Shown one piece after another: positions 47,172-58,965 of a stretch of 64,000 nucleotides of DNA. Positions within the stretch are counted from its first letter, which is position 1; each line of letters begins with the position of its first letter. The stretch spans positions 250,501 through 314,500 of the forward strand of contig NC_084886.1 of NCBI RefSeq assembly GCF_958979055.1. The letters are read 5' to 3'. A program made the translations under genes and the position numbers. This DNA is from Alnus glutinosa. Its lineage: Eukaryota; Streptophyta; Magnoliopsida; Fagales; Betulaceae. The notes beneath the pieces were generated by a model. That model had not been told where the DNA came from. It did not search any database and saw only the letters and a program-made list of their open reading frames with translations.

Positions 47172-48991
47172 ATCAAATTGCTTCGCCTCTCTTGTTTGTC
47201 ATTGTGATGGAGGCCCATAGTAAGTTGTTCTCTATTACTATTCAAAGGGCCTTCCTCTCTGGCTTCTTTGTGGGCTCTGGCAGCAATGGAGTGATTAACA
47301 TTTCTCATCTGTTATTCACAGACGATACTTTAGTGTTTTGCGGGGCTAATCCTGATCATCTCCTCTATCTTCGTATGTTATTACTGTCCTTTGAAGCTGT
47401 TTAAGGTTTGAAGATTAATTTGGAGAAGTTCAGTATTGGTTCTTGTGGGTCATTTGGATAATGTGGATGATTTGGCTGGCATCTTGGGTTGTGGAGTTTC
47501 TTCTCTTCCTTTGAAGTACCTTGGACTTCTGTTGGGGGCCCCTTTTAAGGCTAAGTCTAGCTGGGATGAGGTAGTTGGTAAGATTGAGAGGCGGCTGGCT
47601 AGCTGGAAGCAGTTGTATCTGTCAAAGGGTGGTAGAGTTATCCTTATAAAAAGCACTCTCTCTAATCTTCCTACGTACTTTCTTTCTCTGTTCCTTATTC
47701 CCTCCAGTGTTTCTAGTCGCATAGAGAAGTTGCATCGAGATTTCTTGTGGGGTGGCATAGGTGAAGAATTTAAATTTTATCTGGTTAATTGATCCAAGGT
47801 TTGTTCTCCTATTTCAAATGGCGGTTTGGGCATCCAGAATCTAAGGATTTTCTACAAGGCTCTTTTAGGGAAATGGCTGTGGCGTTATGCCCATGAGAGA
47901 GGAGCTTGGTGGAAATCTGTTGTGGATGCAAAGTACGGTTCTACTTGGGCTGGTTCATGTTCTTTAAATCCCCCTGGGTCTCACGAAGTGGGGCTTTGGA
48001 AGAATATTAGGAAGGGGTGGAGTTTGCTTTGCAGCCATACTGGATTTATTCTGGGAAATGGATCTAGGATTCGCTTTTGGGACAATGTGTGGTGTGGTGA
48101 GATGCCCCTTAAGGAAGCTTTCCCAGTTTTGTATGACATAGCGCGTGACAAGGATGCTCATGTTGCAGACCATTTGGTTGTGGTGAGTGGATCCTATCAG
48201 TGGGATGTTAGCTTCTTTCGAGCGGCTCACGACTGGGGGGTGGATGTTTTGGCCTCCTTTTTCTCTTTGCTGTACTCTACCAGAGTGGATTGTGTTGGGG
48301 AAGACCAGCTCTGGTGGTCTCATTCTCACAAAGGGAAATTTGATGTTAGATCTTTCTATAAGGCTCTTGCTTGCAAAGAGGCTATTCATTTTCCCTGGAA
48401 AAGTATTTAGCGGACCAAGGTTCCTTTGAAAGTGGCTTTCTTTGCTTGGACGGCAGCGCAAGGGAAGATCCTCACCTTGGACAATCTCAGAAAGAAGCGT
48501 GTCATTGTGATTGATAGATGTTGCATGTGCAAATTGAAAGCGGAGTCGGTGGATCATCTTCTTCTCCATTGCGAGGTTGCATGCACTCTATGGAACACCA
48601 TCTTTAGTCGCTTCAGTTTGTCTTGGGTTATGCCTCTTCGGGTGGTAGATTTATTCGCTTGCTGGTGGACGGGTGGTTGCTCTCGGAGTGCGGTCGTGTG
48701 GAAGATAGTCCCTGGTTGCCTTTTGTGGTGCTTGTGGAGGGAACGCAATGATAGACAGTTCGAGGACAAAGAAAGAACTATTGAGGAACTCATTTCCTTT
48801 TTCTTTCATTCTTTGTATTCTTGGTTGGCTGCGTTCCTCGCACCTTTAGTGTTTAGTTTTAATGATTTTCTTGTTTTGTTTTCTTCTTCCTCTTGATGCC
48901 TTTCTTGTATACTTTCTGTGTACTTGATTGCGCTTTGCGCTTTTTAATGATATTTCTCTTGCTTATAAAAAAAAAAAAAAATCAAATTGCT
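47171..48991 (+). mobile_element. 5'-truncated LINE with 11-12-bp target-site duplication
   Basis: Body 47183-48980. It begins inside the reverse transcriptase (SPLLFVIVME-like, then LLFTDDTLVFCGANPDHLLY containing the FTDD core), one stop and one frameshift later LPLKYLGLLLGAPFKAKSSW and SKGGRVILIKSTLSNLPTYF, then LGKWLWRYAHERGAWWKSV, then a zf-RVT domain (KVPLKVAFFAWTAAQGKILT and C-x2-C MCKLKAESVDHLLLHC). It ends in an A-tail (about 48967-48981). ATCAAATTGCT flanks both sides (47172-47182, 48981-48991). Two to three frame breaks make it a dead but relatively young copy. It is an L1-type retroelement, not a host gene. Confidence 0.88.
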
Positions 48992-51192
48992 ACATTTTAC
49001 TATACACAATTGGGCCTAGAAAAGGCTTATGATCATGTTAATGGGATTTTCTGTTGTATTGATTGAGGAGTGTGACTTTGGAGGGAAATAGAGAGATTTG
49101 AAAGCTCACTGTATATCTATGGTCTGTTTCTCGATGTTGATTAATGGTTCTCCATCCGGATTCTTTAATAGTTTTTGCGGCCAGAGACAAAGGGACCCTC
49201 TATCTCCTCTACTATTTGTCGTGGTCATAGAAGCTTTGAGTGGAATGTTGTCTACCTCTATGGGTAGGAGGCTATTATTAGGTTTTTCGATGGGGTCGAG
49301 ATCCTAGTTTCTCAACTCTTGTTTGCAAACGATATGTTGATCTTTTGTGAGGCAAAGCCTGACTATTTCCATCATTTGCGTTGTCTCTTTTTATGTTTTG
49401 AAGTTGTCTTGAGGTTGAAGATTAACTTAGCTAAATCAGAGTTAATCCTTGTTAGCGTGGTGGATGATATGGGAGGTTTAGCTCATATCCTTGGTTGTTG
49501 GGTGTCATCTTCGCCTATGAAGTATTTGGGTCTTCCTTTGGGACTTCATAAGGCTAAGTCGGAATGTTATTTGGCAGGATGTAAGAGGCTCTATTTATTG
49601 AAGGGTGGTACGTTGGCTTTGATTAAAAGCACCCTCTCTATTTTGCCCACTTATTATCTTTCTCTTTTCCCCCATTCCTGTAGGAGTTGCCAACCAGATT
49701 GATATACTTTAGAGGAATTTTCTATACGGTGGAGTTGGTGACGAGTTTAAATTTCATGTAATCATTATTTCAAAAATTTGTTCTCCAGCTTGCTATGGTG
49801 GATTATGGGTGAGAAATGATTCAATTTAACCGAGCTCTCTTGGGATAGTGGTTATGGAGTTTTGGAGATCGGTGGTTGAAACCAGATATGATAACATGAG
49901 GGGAGGATGGTGCCTTCAAGGAGGTTGTTTGTCTTTTTGAGGTAGGGGCGTGGAAAAACATTAGGAAGGGGTGGGGGGTGTTTCTTGATTTGTCATAGAC
50001 GGGTCATCCCTTGAGGGCCTATTTTCCTGTTTTATTTATAATTGTCCTATGGAAGGATGCGTTGTTGGTGGATCATGTATAGTTCCTTAATGGCAACCTT
50101 TGGTCAAATGTCTTTTACTGGACCCATTCGTGATTGGGAGGCGGACTTGGTCACTTCGTTCTTTGATCTTTTGTACTCTCAGAATGAGACAAGGTGGTGA
50201 GGATAAAATGCATGTTAGTTTAATGGTTTCAAAATGTACGATCTCAAAATGTAGTAAATGAAAATGCGATTTCTAAAAACGCAGGTAAGCGTTTGGTGGG
50301 AGCGCGGTTTGACTTTTGAAATCGTGGTTCAGCTTTTAAAATTATGTTTTTTTTTTTTTTTTTTAAATGTGCCCCCTTGCAATTTGAAAACTTAATTTTT
50401 TTTTTTTTCACGTTTTGAAATGGCAATTTTTTTAAACACACTCCCAAACGGAATACTTTCTACGGTTTTTTTTTTTTTAAAACAAACTTTTGTCTTGGGA
50501 AATCGTGGTACCAAACAAACTTAAAATGTGTTGGATCCCTTCCAAGGGGTGGAATTTCGAGGTTAGATCCTTCTATCTTGAGCTTTGTACTCCAGTTGGC
50601 CCCCATTTCCTTGGAAGAACATTTGGAGAGCTAGGGCTCCTTCAAGAGTTGGGTTTTTTGTGTGGACGGCGGCGTTAGGGAAAATCTTTACTTCGAATTA
50701 CTTGAGAAAAAGACACATCATAGTGGCAGACTGATGTTGTATGTGTAAAAGGATTGGGGAGACTATTGATCACCTTCTTCTCCACTATGAAGTGGCTAGA
50801 GAATTGTGGTTGTGATCTTCCATCTTTTTTGGTGTAGAGTGGGTCATGCGTAGAAGAAAGGTGGTGGAATTGTTGTCTAGTTGGAGAGGCCAGTTGGGAA
50901 GTCGGTGTATTTTAGAAGCTAGGAGGCTGGCTCCTTTGTGCTTAATGAGGTATGCATTTGGAGATAGTGAGATGAGAGGAGTTCCGAAGACTGCAAGAGA
51001 TCAATGATAGAGTTAAAAGTTGTTTTGTTCAAATCTGTTTATGTTTGGTTGGCGGTGTACAATAGCCATCACCTCTCCAGTTTTTCGGGATTTCTAGACT
51101 TTTGTTCTTCTTTTTCTTCCTAACTAGGGGTTTGCAGCCATTTGCATTTTTAATGAGATTGAATTACTGGAAAAAAAAAAAAAAAAAAAAAA
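48992..51192 (+). pseudogene. Older LINE relic, interrupted by a MITE
   Basis: Reverse transcriptase remnants in several frames: LEKAYDHVN (about 49015-49045), INGSPSGFFNSFCGQRQRDPLSPLLFVVVI (in part, 49140-49230), then LLFANDMLIFCEAKPDYFHH (the FxDD core reads FAND) and MKYLGLPLGLHKAKSE. A zf-RVT region (GEDKM | CWIPSKGWNFEVRSFY) follows at about 50190-50900, split by the insertion at 50211-50521. The A-tail is at 51170-51192. It carries many stops and frameshifts, more than its neighbour at 47183-48980. Confidence 0.8.
50204..50528. mobile_element. hAT-like MITE inserted in the older LINE
   Basis: Element 50211-50521 (about 311 bp), flanked by TAAAATG (50204-50210 and 50522-50528; 8 bp with one mismatch). 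Removing it and one copy restores the LINE reading GEDKMCWIPSKG exactly. The interior has AAATGCGATTT, TTTTTAAATG and CGCGGTTTGAC blocks in both orientations, and its right end GTACCAAACAAACT is inverted relative to AGTTTAATGGT near the left end. Confidence 0.75.
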
Positions 51193-53190
51193 ATTTCTTA
51201 CCAAATTACAGCTGAAATGTGGAAATGATTTGTGAAACAGTATTTAGATATGTTCTGTTATCTAAAGAAAAATATGTTTAGTTGCTTAGAAGTCCCTTCT
51301 TACTTAGTGAGTTGGCCTCTCCCTGCCCCCAATATTTTGACTTATATTGAAATAGACCAAAACCTTTACCCATAACTCTGTTGATCTAAATGGTTTTCCA
51401 AACTTGAAGCTTAAACTATTAGTATGCATTTTGGCAAGCTTGTATGTCGATAGCCATGTCTACAAAATTAGCATCTTGGTACCGCTCAAATACAGTGAAA
51501 TACGGGGATGAAAGTATTTCTCAAGCTATAATCTCATAATAGTTACTTGGAATCTTGTATTGATAATGAAAAATTACATGGAGGGACTGATTTATTGATA
51601 TCATCTTCGATATTGTTTTCCTCTTTAGATCTCATGAAGTGGAAGTCATTAGTCCGAATCTCTTATTTTCCTTTGGGATCAGTTTTTTTTTTTTAAAAAA
51701 AAAAGAAAGTAATATTTTCCTCTCTAATGGCAAGATTGTCAATTGTTTGTGCAAATTATTTTAAGCATCTAAACTGGGTTTGAGACTGCCAATGGCCTTT
51801 AGTTATTAATAGAGAAGCCCTATACCCGTGGAGTAGTAGGGTCTCGTCTGAATTTATACGCCCCTTGTATCGCTGAAGGAAGATTGTGTTTCTTTTAAGT
51901 TGGTAGAATTACTTGAATTAATACCTGAAAAGTAATATGTATGTCTGTCTGTCTGTTAGGGCTAAATTATACATCTTAGTTTTCTCTTTACTTTTGTGGT
52001 TGCTTGGATTATTGCATGTACAATGCCTTTGCTGTGTGATGTCATACTGTTTCTCTTCATCCATCTTCAACGGCCCCATTGTAGAATATTGGAGCTACCA
52101 GCAAAATTATTGACATGGGATCAGTTGTATGACTTCATAAGATTCTCCCATATCAAGGTCACCATCAAATTTCTCAGAAGCTGTTCTTTTCTGTATTGGC
52201 CACCATTAAGATGATGAATTTACGTATTCCTATTAGTTTGAAGCAAAATGGACCAATATCATCTCCATTTGTTGTTCCGAAGCAAAGGCATATTACACTA
52301 TGGCAGAACTTATATGACTTTTGTTCTAGTGTACAGGCTATTCCTTCTTCTTGGGAAGGTGCTGAAATCGAGTCCCATATGTTTGAACTCAGTCATTTGA
52401 TATTTTTCCTTCTCTTTTTCTCTGATTCTTCCTATTTTCTTTTTCCTATCCTCTATTTTTATGTTACTATAATGCTGTATTTTTGTTGAAATATTGAATG
52501 TAATATTCCCCTTTCTAATTTTAGCTTTGGCTGGTCAGTGGGTTTACAAACATTATGGCTGTATATTATAGAGGTCCTGCATTATATTTATAAATGGATA
52601 TACTATTTGGAAATGCTCTGCCGATGCATCCTTACGTTCACTTGCATTGCCAGAAAATCATATTATGTTTTGGTTTGCCTCTCATTTGTTCTCATCTCCT
52701 GATCTGCAAGCTTTTGCCCCCTTGTAGACAATGTTCCGTTTGGTGTCGGGGTGATTATTTCTGTTCCGCAAGCAGGCCTTTTATGCTTTAGAAATTGCAA
52801 TTGGTGATCAGCAATATTGCTACCAGGTAAATGGTATTCGCAGCAAGCATTTGCGCTGCTGCAGTAAAACTAATCTGAATGTCAATTTTAGTTTTGTACA
52901 ACCAGCAGTGTCAGCCTTTAATTGTTGTTATTTATTTTCCTACTATATTTGGTTTCTCTTTTTGGGTCTTCAAGAACTACTAATGCTTGCTTAATTTTCC
53001 AACATGAAAGGATGCGTTTTTCTCATGTTAACACTTGGTCAAAAATACAATTATTTAAGGCCTTTTTTTTTTTTTTTTTTAACTTTCTTGATGGCCCCCT
53101 GTTTACCTTATAGATCCGACGTCTTCTTCATTAAGTCGTGTCCACTCCTATGAATTACTATTTTGTTATGTTATTGGCAAGAAGGCACTA
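51193..53190. other. Intergenic DNA with unrecognised coding-like stretches
   Basis: Two stretches read like worn exons: 52196-52420 (NLRIPISLKQNGPISSPFVV, HITLWQNLYDFCSSVQAIPS) and 52600-52800 (SADASLRSLALPENHIMFWF). I do not recognise the family, and no intact multi-exon model could be built, so neither is called a gene. Confidence 0.4.
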
Positions 53191-55540
53191 CGGCCTTGTT
53201 TGGTTTGTGGATTAGATCCATGGAAATGAATAGTTATTCTTTTGTTTGGTTGTATATTATTTAAGGGAATAGTTATTCTTACGGAATACCTATTCCCTTA
53301 CAAAGAGGAATAACTATTCTTTTTTTTAAAAAAAAAAGAGACGGATATATATTCTCTCTTGTGAAAATAAATAAAATTCGTCTTTTACCCAAAAGCCCAA
53401 ACCCTCTTGACAGAAAACAAGAAAGATTGTCTCTCATCCCTCTCTCTCTCTCTGTTTCTCAACCCAGCAATTATATTCTCATTCCTCTCTCTGTTTCTCA
53501 ACACAGCTTTGTTGTTGGTTATGTTGTGTTTTTTTTTTTTGAATTTTTTGTGACGTAGCTTAACTGAATGTACTTAAACGAAGCAAAACGAGTACCTCTT
53601 GATATCAAGGGGGGATTGTGTTGGAGCTGATCAGCAGTGAGAGTGGGTTGGTCGAAGAGATAGAGGCTATATCTGGATCTTGCAAGGCCACAACCTTAGT
53701 ATAATCTTCCATGTGGTTTACGAATGGTGTTGTTTTTTGGGCTACAGTGGGATTATCTCATTGTAACCCATAATCCCAAGCACACGATCGACCAATTGGA
53801 TAATTAAAAAGATGTTTATAGCCATAGATTGAGAGACCAACCAGAGAGATGTTCATAGTTGAATGCAGACTAGTGGATAATGTAAAACATAAAATTCTAG
53901 GAAGAAATCAACCAAAGAGAACAAAACTTAAAAAATATCTCTGTAGAAGATTACCTTAAGCTTTGAATAGCCAACACGTGAATCGTGATGTTAGTTTTAG
54001 GGTGATAAAAGTAGTTCTGGATACTTTTAGATCATATTCATGCTGATGTTTTCTCTTGGAATAAAACGAATGTTTGCTACTGGAAAACAAATAAAAAAGA
54101 ATAAAATAAAGAAGGCTTTGCATAATGATCTATAAAACAATTGATGTGGTTTGAAGTTCAAGGTTGAGGGAGCTAGTTGAAAATATAGTGATAGATTACC
54201 TTTGGGAAACAAAGAGAGGGATTTTTTCTTTTTCTTTTTTGAGATTTTTTTTTCTCTCTCTCTCTCTTCTCGTAGATTCAAGGTTTATGCTTTTGTTCTC
54301 TACTTGGTACATCTGAGTGTCTTGTAGCCTCTAGTTGTTGGAACATGTAGGATAGTAATTTGATATTTACCCTTATTTTTATCTTTCCTTGTTTTGAGAT
54401 TTGTTGACATATGTCTATAAATTAAGCCTATTAACAATCAAATACTATCAAAACCATGGAATGGTAGCCAGATTGGTTGATGACTTGATTTCATAAAAAG
54501 CTTGGTGCATTTGGGTGTTGAATTTTTGAAATTCGAATTGAATTCTTATTCTGTTTGTGACTTTCGAGGTTTCACTTTTATAAAAAGTTGAATAAAATAT
54601 GATTTATTTTTTAAAAAATGAGAATCAGAATTATATTTTGTTTTCAAAATTCTATATCCAAACACACCATTTAGGCATTCGTCAATTGTTAAGGCAATGT
54701 TTGATGTGTTCGTAACCTGCTTGCAACAAATTTAATTATTGCATTAGATAATCTTAGCAAGGCAGTTACTATCTGAGAATAGATTGAAAGTTAATGACGA
54801 GCTATCAAAAATAATTGGTCTTAGTGTTAAGGATCGTCTAAAAGCAGCAAGAACAATTGTTTGTCAACCTGAAGTAATGGATCTATTTTTCAGAATTCCA
54901 AATGATGACAAGGAAGAATTAGTACGTGGAATTATAAATGACGCATGAGCAGTTGTTGAAAATCATCTATTTTTAGTTTGAATTTTTTTTTTTTTTTTTT
55001 TTTTAATTTTAAATTTATGTGCTTTTCCATCATTATAATGACTCATTTTACGAAATAATGTCAAGTTGGTTGATGTGTTTTTTGGTAGTTTTCTCTTTTT
55101 GTTTTTTTTTTTTTGTTTTTTATTATTATTTTTATAAATTATTTTGTAGCTTAATTGTATATTAAAAAAAAAATGCATGAACTCGACGGAGTTAAAAAAA
55201 AAATAAAAAATAAAAAGAAAAAGAAAGTTATAGTATGACGGTTTATGTTTTTAAAATAAAGAAAAAAATGTTTTTAAGAATGTATATTATATTTGTACTA
55301 TAAGGATGTGTTAAGAAATTTGATTACAATATGATTTTATTCACCAGCGTATTGCACTGTGCCAAACAAAATGATACACTGAATGTATTCAGTGTTCTAT
55401 TCTAACGTTAAAACCAAATAAAAGAACAAAAAAACTATTCCATTCTACCTTCTTCTGTTACTAGTAATAGCTATTCCTTTTCCTAATGAAATAGTCATTC
55501 AGGAAAAGGAATAGCCATTCGGAGGCCTACATTTAGACAC
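53191..55540. other. Transposon-derived interval (diffuse)
   Basis: Starts with GGCCTTGTTTGGTTTGTGG and repeated GGAATAGTTATTC / GAATAACTATTC motifs (53230-53320), with related AATAGCTATTCC and AATAGTCATTC motifs at 55460-55520. Between them is a Myb/SANT-like remnant at 54784-54948. This may be one decayed PIF/Harbinger-like element, but matching termini were not established. Confidence 0.35.
54784..54948 (+). pseudogene. Remnant resembling the C-terminal part of a Myb/SANT-like (Harbinger-associated) protein
   Basis: A 54-codon frame reads SVKDRLKAARTIVCQPEVMD and LFFRIPNDDKEELVRGIIND before a stop. This resembles the C-terminal helical region of plant Myb/SANT-like proteins that accompany PIF/Harbinger transposons. 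There is no start and no upstream Myb domain. Confidence 0.4.
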
Positions 55541-55768
55541 AGGATTACTAGTTTGTTGGCTGTACTTCAAGTAAGTTATAAATGCAACGGTGTCTTCGTT
55601 TTATTCGAACAAACAAAGGGAAAAAAACAAGAAATGGGAGGCCTCTTTCCGCTCACAATGAAGGACTTTCAATCTTGAATGAGGGAGGGCCCGTATGTAC
55701 AAATGTCAGACAAGTTTATAGATGGAGGAAGAAAGACGATGATATATATATATATATGGCGCTTGAAG

Positions 55769-56551
55769 TCAGTGGCGAGCAGGATCCACTCCAGCCGATT
55801 TAAGGGTCTCTGCATTTCGAGGACTGCGAGTTTCAAAAAAGAAAAATTCATGATCATGAGCACGCATATATATGTATACAGAAAAGCAAAGAGTACTGCA
55901 CAAAGCAATAAGATGCAGACCTGGTAAAGGGGTCGGGGCGGATGGGATCAGGGAGAGTAGGCTTGTTGTCCTGGATGTGAGCCACCTTCCTGAGGAAAGA
56001 CTTGTTCACAAACTTATCGGCGGAACTAATGACACGGTCCGGATCCTCCACTTCCGGCATGGATTCTCTCCTCTTCTTGCTCACGTGAACCGTTGGGGAA
56101 TGCATGAGCTGCTGCTTCGCCGTGTGCGTCCCTATACTCACTGCTACAGCCACCAGTCCCAGCACCACGTAAATTGGAGTAAACTCCGCCTTCATAGCGA
56201 TCCTAATTAAACGAGGATTTTACAAACAAATCAAGAAAAATAACATTTATAATAAATACACAAAGGGATGGGAAGATGCAAACTGTAAAACCAAGTATTA
56301 AACCCAGAGCTAGCCACAGACAACAAAAATTAAACAAACCCGGAACGATGGTTATCAGCAGAAGTGGTTGAGGATGCAAAGGATCGGCTTCCCCCCGGTC
56401 GGGTCTGCATTGATTTCCAAAAGCTCTGCACCCAAATCCCATATACATATATTATGATAAACGTCAATCAAGTCAACAAATTAATTAGGAAGAAAGATGA
56501 TCATGATAATTAATGAAGCATGCATGCACCTACAGTTGCCCTGAAAGCCAT
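55769..56551 (-). CDS. Small B12D/MLRQ-like mitochondrial membrane protein, four exons
   Basis: Exons 56551-56534, 56425-56340, 56202-55921, 55823-55769 (441 nt, 146 residues; all GT-AG). The N-terminal 35 residues (MAFRAT, SFWKSMQTRPGGSRSFASST) are Arg/Ser-rich without acids, as in a mitochondrial presequence. One transmembrane helix follows (about 43-60, IYVVLGLVAVAVSIGTHTA), then a basic/acidic soluble tail (VSKKRRESMPEVEDPD) and end SPRNAETLKSAGVDPARH. The layout of one helix followed by H-x-P-x-V-x-V-x-K-K-x-R is like the B12D / NDUFA4 (MLRQ) family of small respiratory-chain-associated proteins. The gene model is firm; the family call is by pattern. The first coding exon is only 18 nt. 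Confidence 0.78.
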
Positions 56552-56643
56552 CTTAATTTAATTTCCCAATCGATCGACCAGGCAGAAAACGGAAGATTGA
56601 CCTTTTTGAGACGACTCGATTGGGTTCAGGTTGTGGGGGTTCA

Positions 56644-56653
56644 TTTTTATAGA
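56644..56653 (-). promoter_or_regulatory. Probable TATA box of the B12D/MLRQ-like gene
   Basis: The minus strand reads CTCTATAAAAATGA about 95 bp upstream of the start codon, giving a short leader. Confidence 0.5.
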
Positions 56654-57185
56654 GTGCGCTCAACAAATTAACAAGGTTCAAGACCCACGTGGCAAATGTT
56701 GTGGCCTGTATGTATATATGACACGTTGATGCCTAACATAGCGGACCGACTGATGAGCGGTGAGACACGTTGCTTGCATGCACGTTTTGTAGGAGCCGAA
56801 CCCTTAGTCGTGGGCTTTGTTTGCTTCCATAAATGATATAAGAGAAGAGATCGATCATTAATTATGTGGTGGTGGTGGACAGTAGCGGATCTATTAAGAG
56901 GCGGACAAAAATTAGCTACAAATTGATTTAACAAGCTGACAAGTGTCTTAAACTTTAATAGTGTTAGCTCCATTCTTCTTCTTTTTTTTTTTTTTTGTCT
57001 TAAACCTTTCTTCTTTGAATCTAATGTCTCTCTCAAATAAACATGACCTTTAGTTCTTCTAACCCCTTATTCTCCTTCTTCGTTTATTTTTTTTCCTTTC
57101 TTCTAACCCTTTTTCTTTGTTTCTTTTACCTGTTGTCTTTCCAATTAATTGACTTTCACACGATGAGCAAGTGAAAAAAGTGAAA

Positions 57186-57217
<32 letters not shown>

Positions 57218-58965
57218 TTAGGACAAAAATTAATTATTCCGTTTAAGACAAAAAAAAAAAAAAGGAAAAAAAGTGCTCCATTTAGGACCAAAAAAAAAAA
57301 AATTAGAACCTGCTGGACTGTCCTACAAAAAAAATATAAAAAAATAAATAAAAAAGAAAAGAAAAAAGTGGAATACTGATGTGTACATAAAAGAACCATC
57401 AAGTAAACTTACTGTTAACAACCATCACAACTGCCCAATTTTGCTTCTTTCGGGCTCTTGCTCATGGTGGTTCGGGCTGCGACAGCCACGTCTTCATCAA
57501 ATAGCGTTGGCGCAATTCAAAGGTTACCTCGCCGGAGACGAAGTCCCGGAGATTTTGAATGTCGCTGACTTCTAGCTTGTAGGAGTATCACTTTGAAGAT
57601 GGGGTACGTAGGACTTTTCTTGGAGCGGCCGCAAGATGGAGTATGACCCATATATTCTTGCCATTTTCATTGTTTTCTACTTATTATTTGCTTCCATAAA
57701 TGATAAACCTTAGTTTGGAATTTTCGGTTTTGTTAGTAAAATGAATTAGACTTTAAACCAGATATGTTTGGCGTACGTGTTTGTATTGTAATTATTCCCT
57801 TTATCTTCGTCGTCTTGCGGAATATTTAGTGGGTTGAATCGCCATATTTCTTTCGTTTCTCTGAATATATTAATTGTTTAAGATTTAACCATGCAAGCAG
57901 GGGAAAATTAAGCTAAGGCTCATTTTAAATTTGTAGCCTTTTTGTTTAATTTTCCATTAATTGGAGTCTGTTTTCAATGTCTGAGGTAACTGATCGATAT
58001 GGCTGTACGTTTCAGTTTATACTTTTTGTCTCTCGTATACAAATTACAATCACATTTCGTATTTTTGTGTAGCGAAATTTGTTAACACTTCAACGGTTTT
58101 CAGTTTCACGTGTCGCGTTATTGATGACATTGGAGATCATGTGCGACACATTTAGGATGTGAAATTCCATATTGTCCCATGTCTTAACAAAATAACGTCG
58201 GTTTCTAGACTATGTACCGATTTTCCAACAAATGAAGTGACAATTACACTATATATTATTAGAAACTAAAATTGGAAAGAAAATTTCTGATTCTCATTAA
58301 AATGTAAAATATACAATTAAGTAGTATCTATTTATATAAGAACTATTACAAAGAAAAGAAACTGATCTAATCTGTTGAGTCTAAGATTAATTATCACACG
58401 TGAAAAACAAGCTAAACAGAATAACAGATTAATACACACGTGATAAACAATCCTAAATCTAGCTAAGCATCCAGCTGTACTGTGAAATATATCCTCCCTC
58501 CAGTTTAAAGGAGATTTTTTTCTAGTCTATCTTTGAAGTCGACTGTAACTTGAAAACTGGATGCTTTTATCCCTAGAATCTGGTTTCAGGTGTTTCTTTA
58601 CAAGGCCAACAAAGGCGATTTATGCCCATCAGAAATGTTTAGTCTATTCCTAGAAATATTCACATGCATACGCGTCTGAGATCATATAGAATCGGTATTC
58701 TCTGCTTACTTTTTGGCAGGTCCATCATCTCGTATTATTAGAGCCAGTAGCATGCACGCAAGCGGATGGCATTATCTCACCAAGAAAACATTCAACTTTC
58801 CCAGGCTGAAGTTCTCGACCGCATTCATTTTCCTTCACTCTCAAGTTTTGTCAAGCTCGTGGTGCATTAATAACTGTTTTCAACACCCTGCGAGGCTCCT
58901 TTTGATGTTCTACGGTTCAAGACCATATGCTTTACTCTAGTTTCCTGCTTTAGAACCAAATGAAC
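56654..58965. other. Intergenic DNA between the B12D-like and U-box genes
   Basis: No supportable gene. Long A-rich blocks at 57183-57360 separated by pieces such as TTAGGACAAAAATTAATTATTCCG, otherwise A/T-rich. The last 200-400 bp probably include the U-box gene 3' UTR. Confidence 0.5.

Noticed and set aside
47964-48569. 201-codon minus-strand frame
   Set aside because: Antisense of the LINE coding region.
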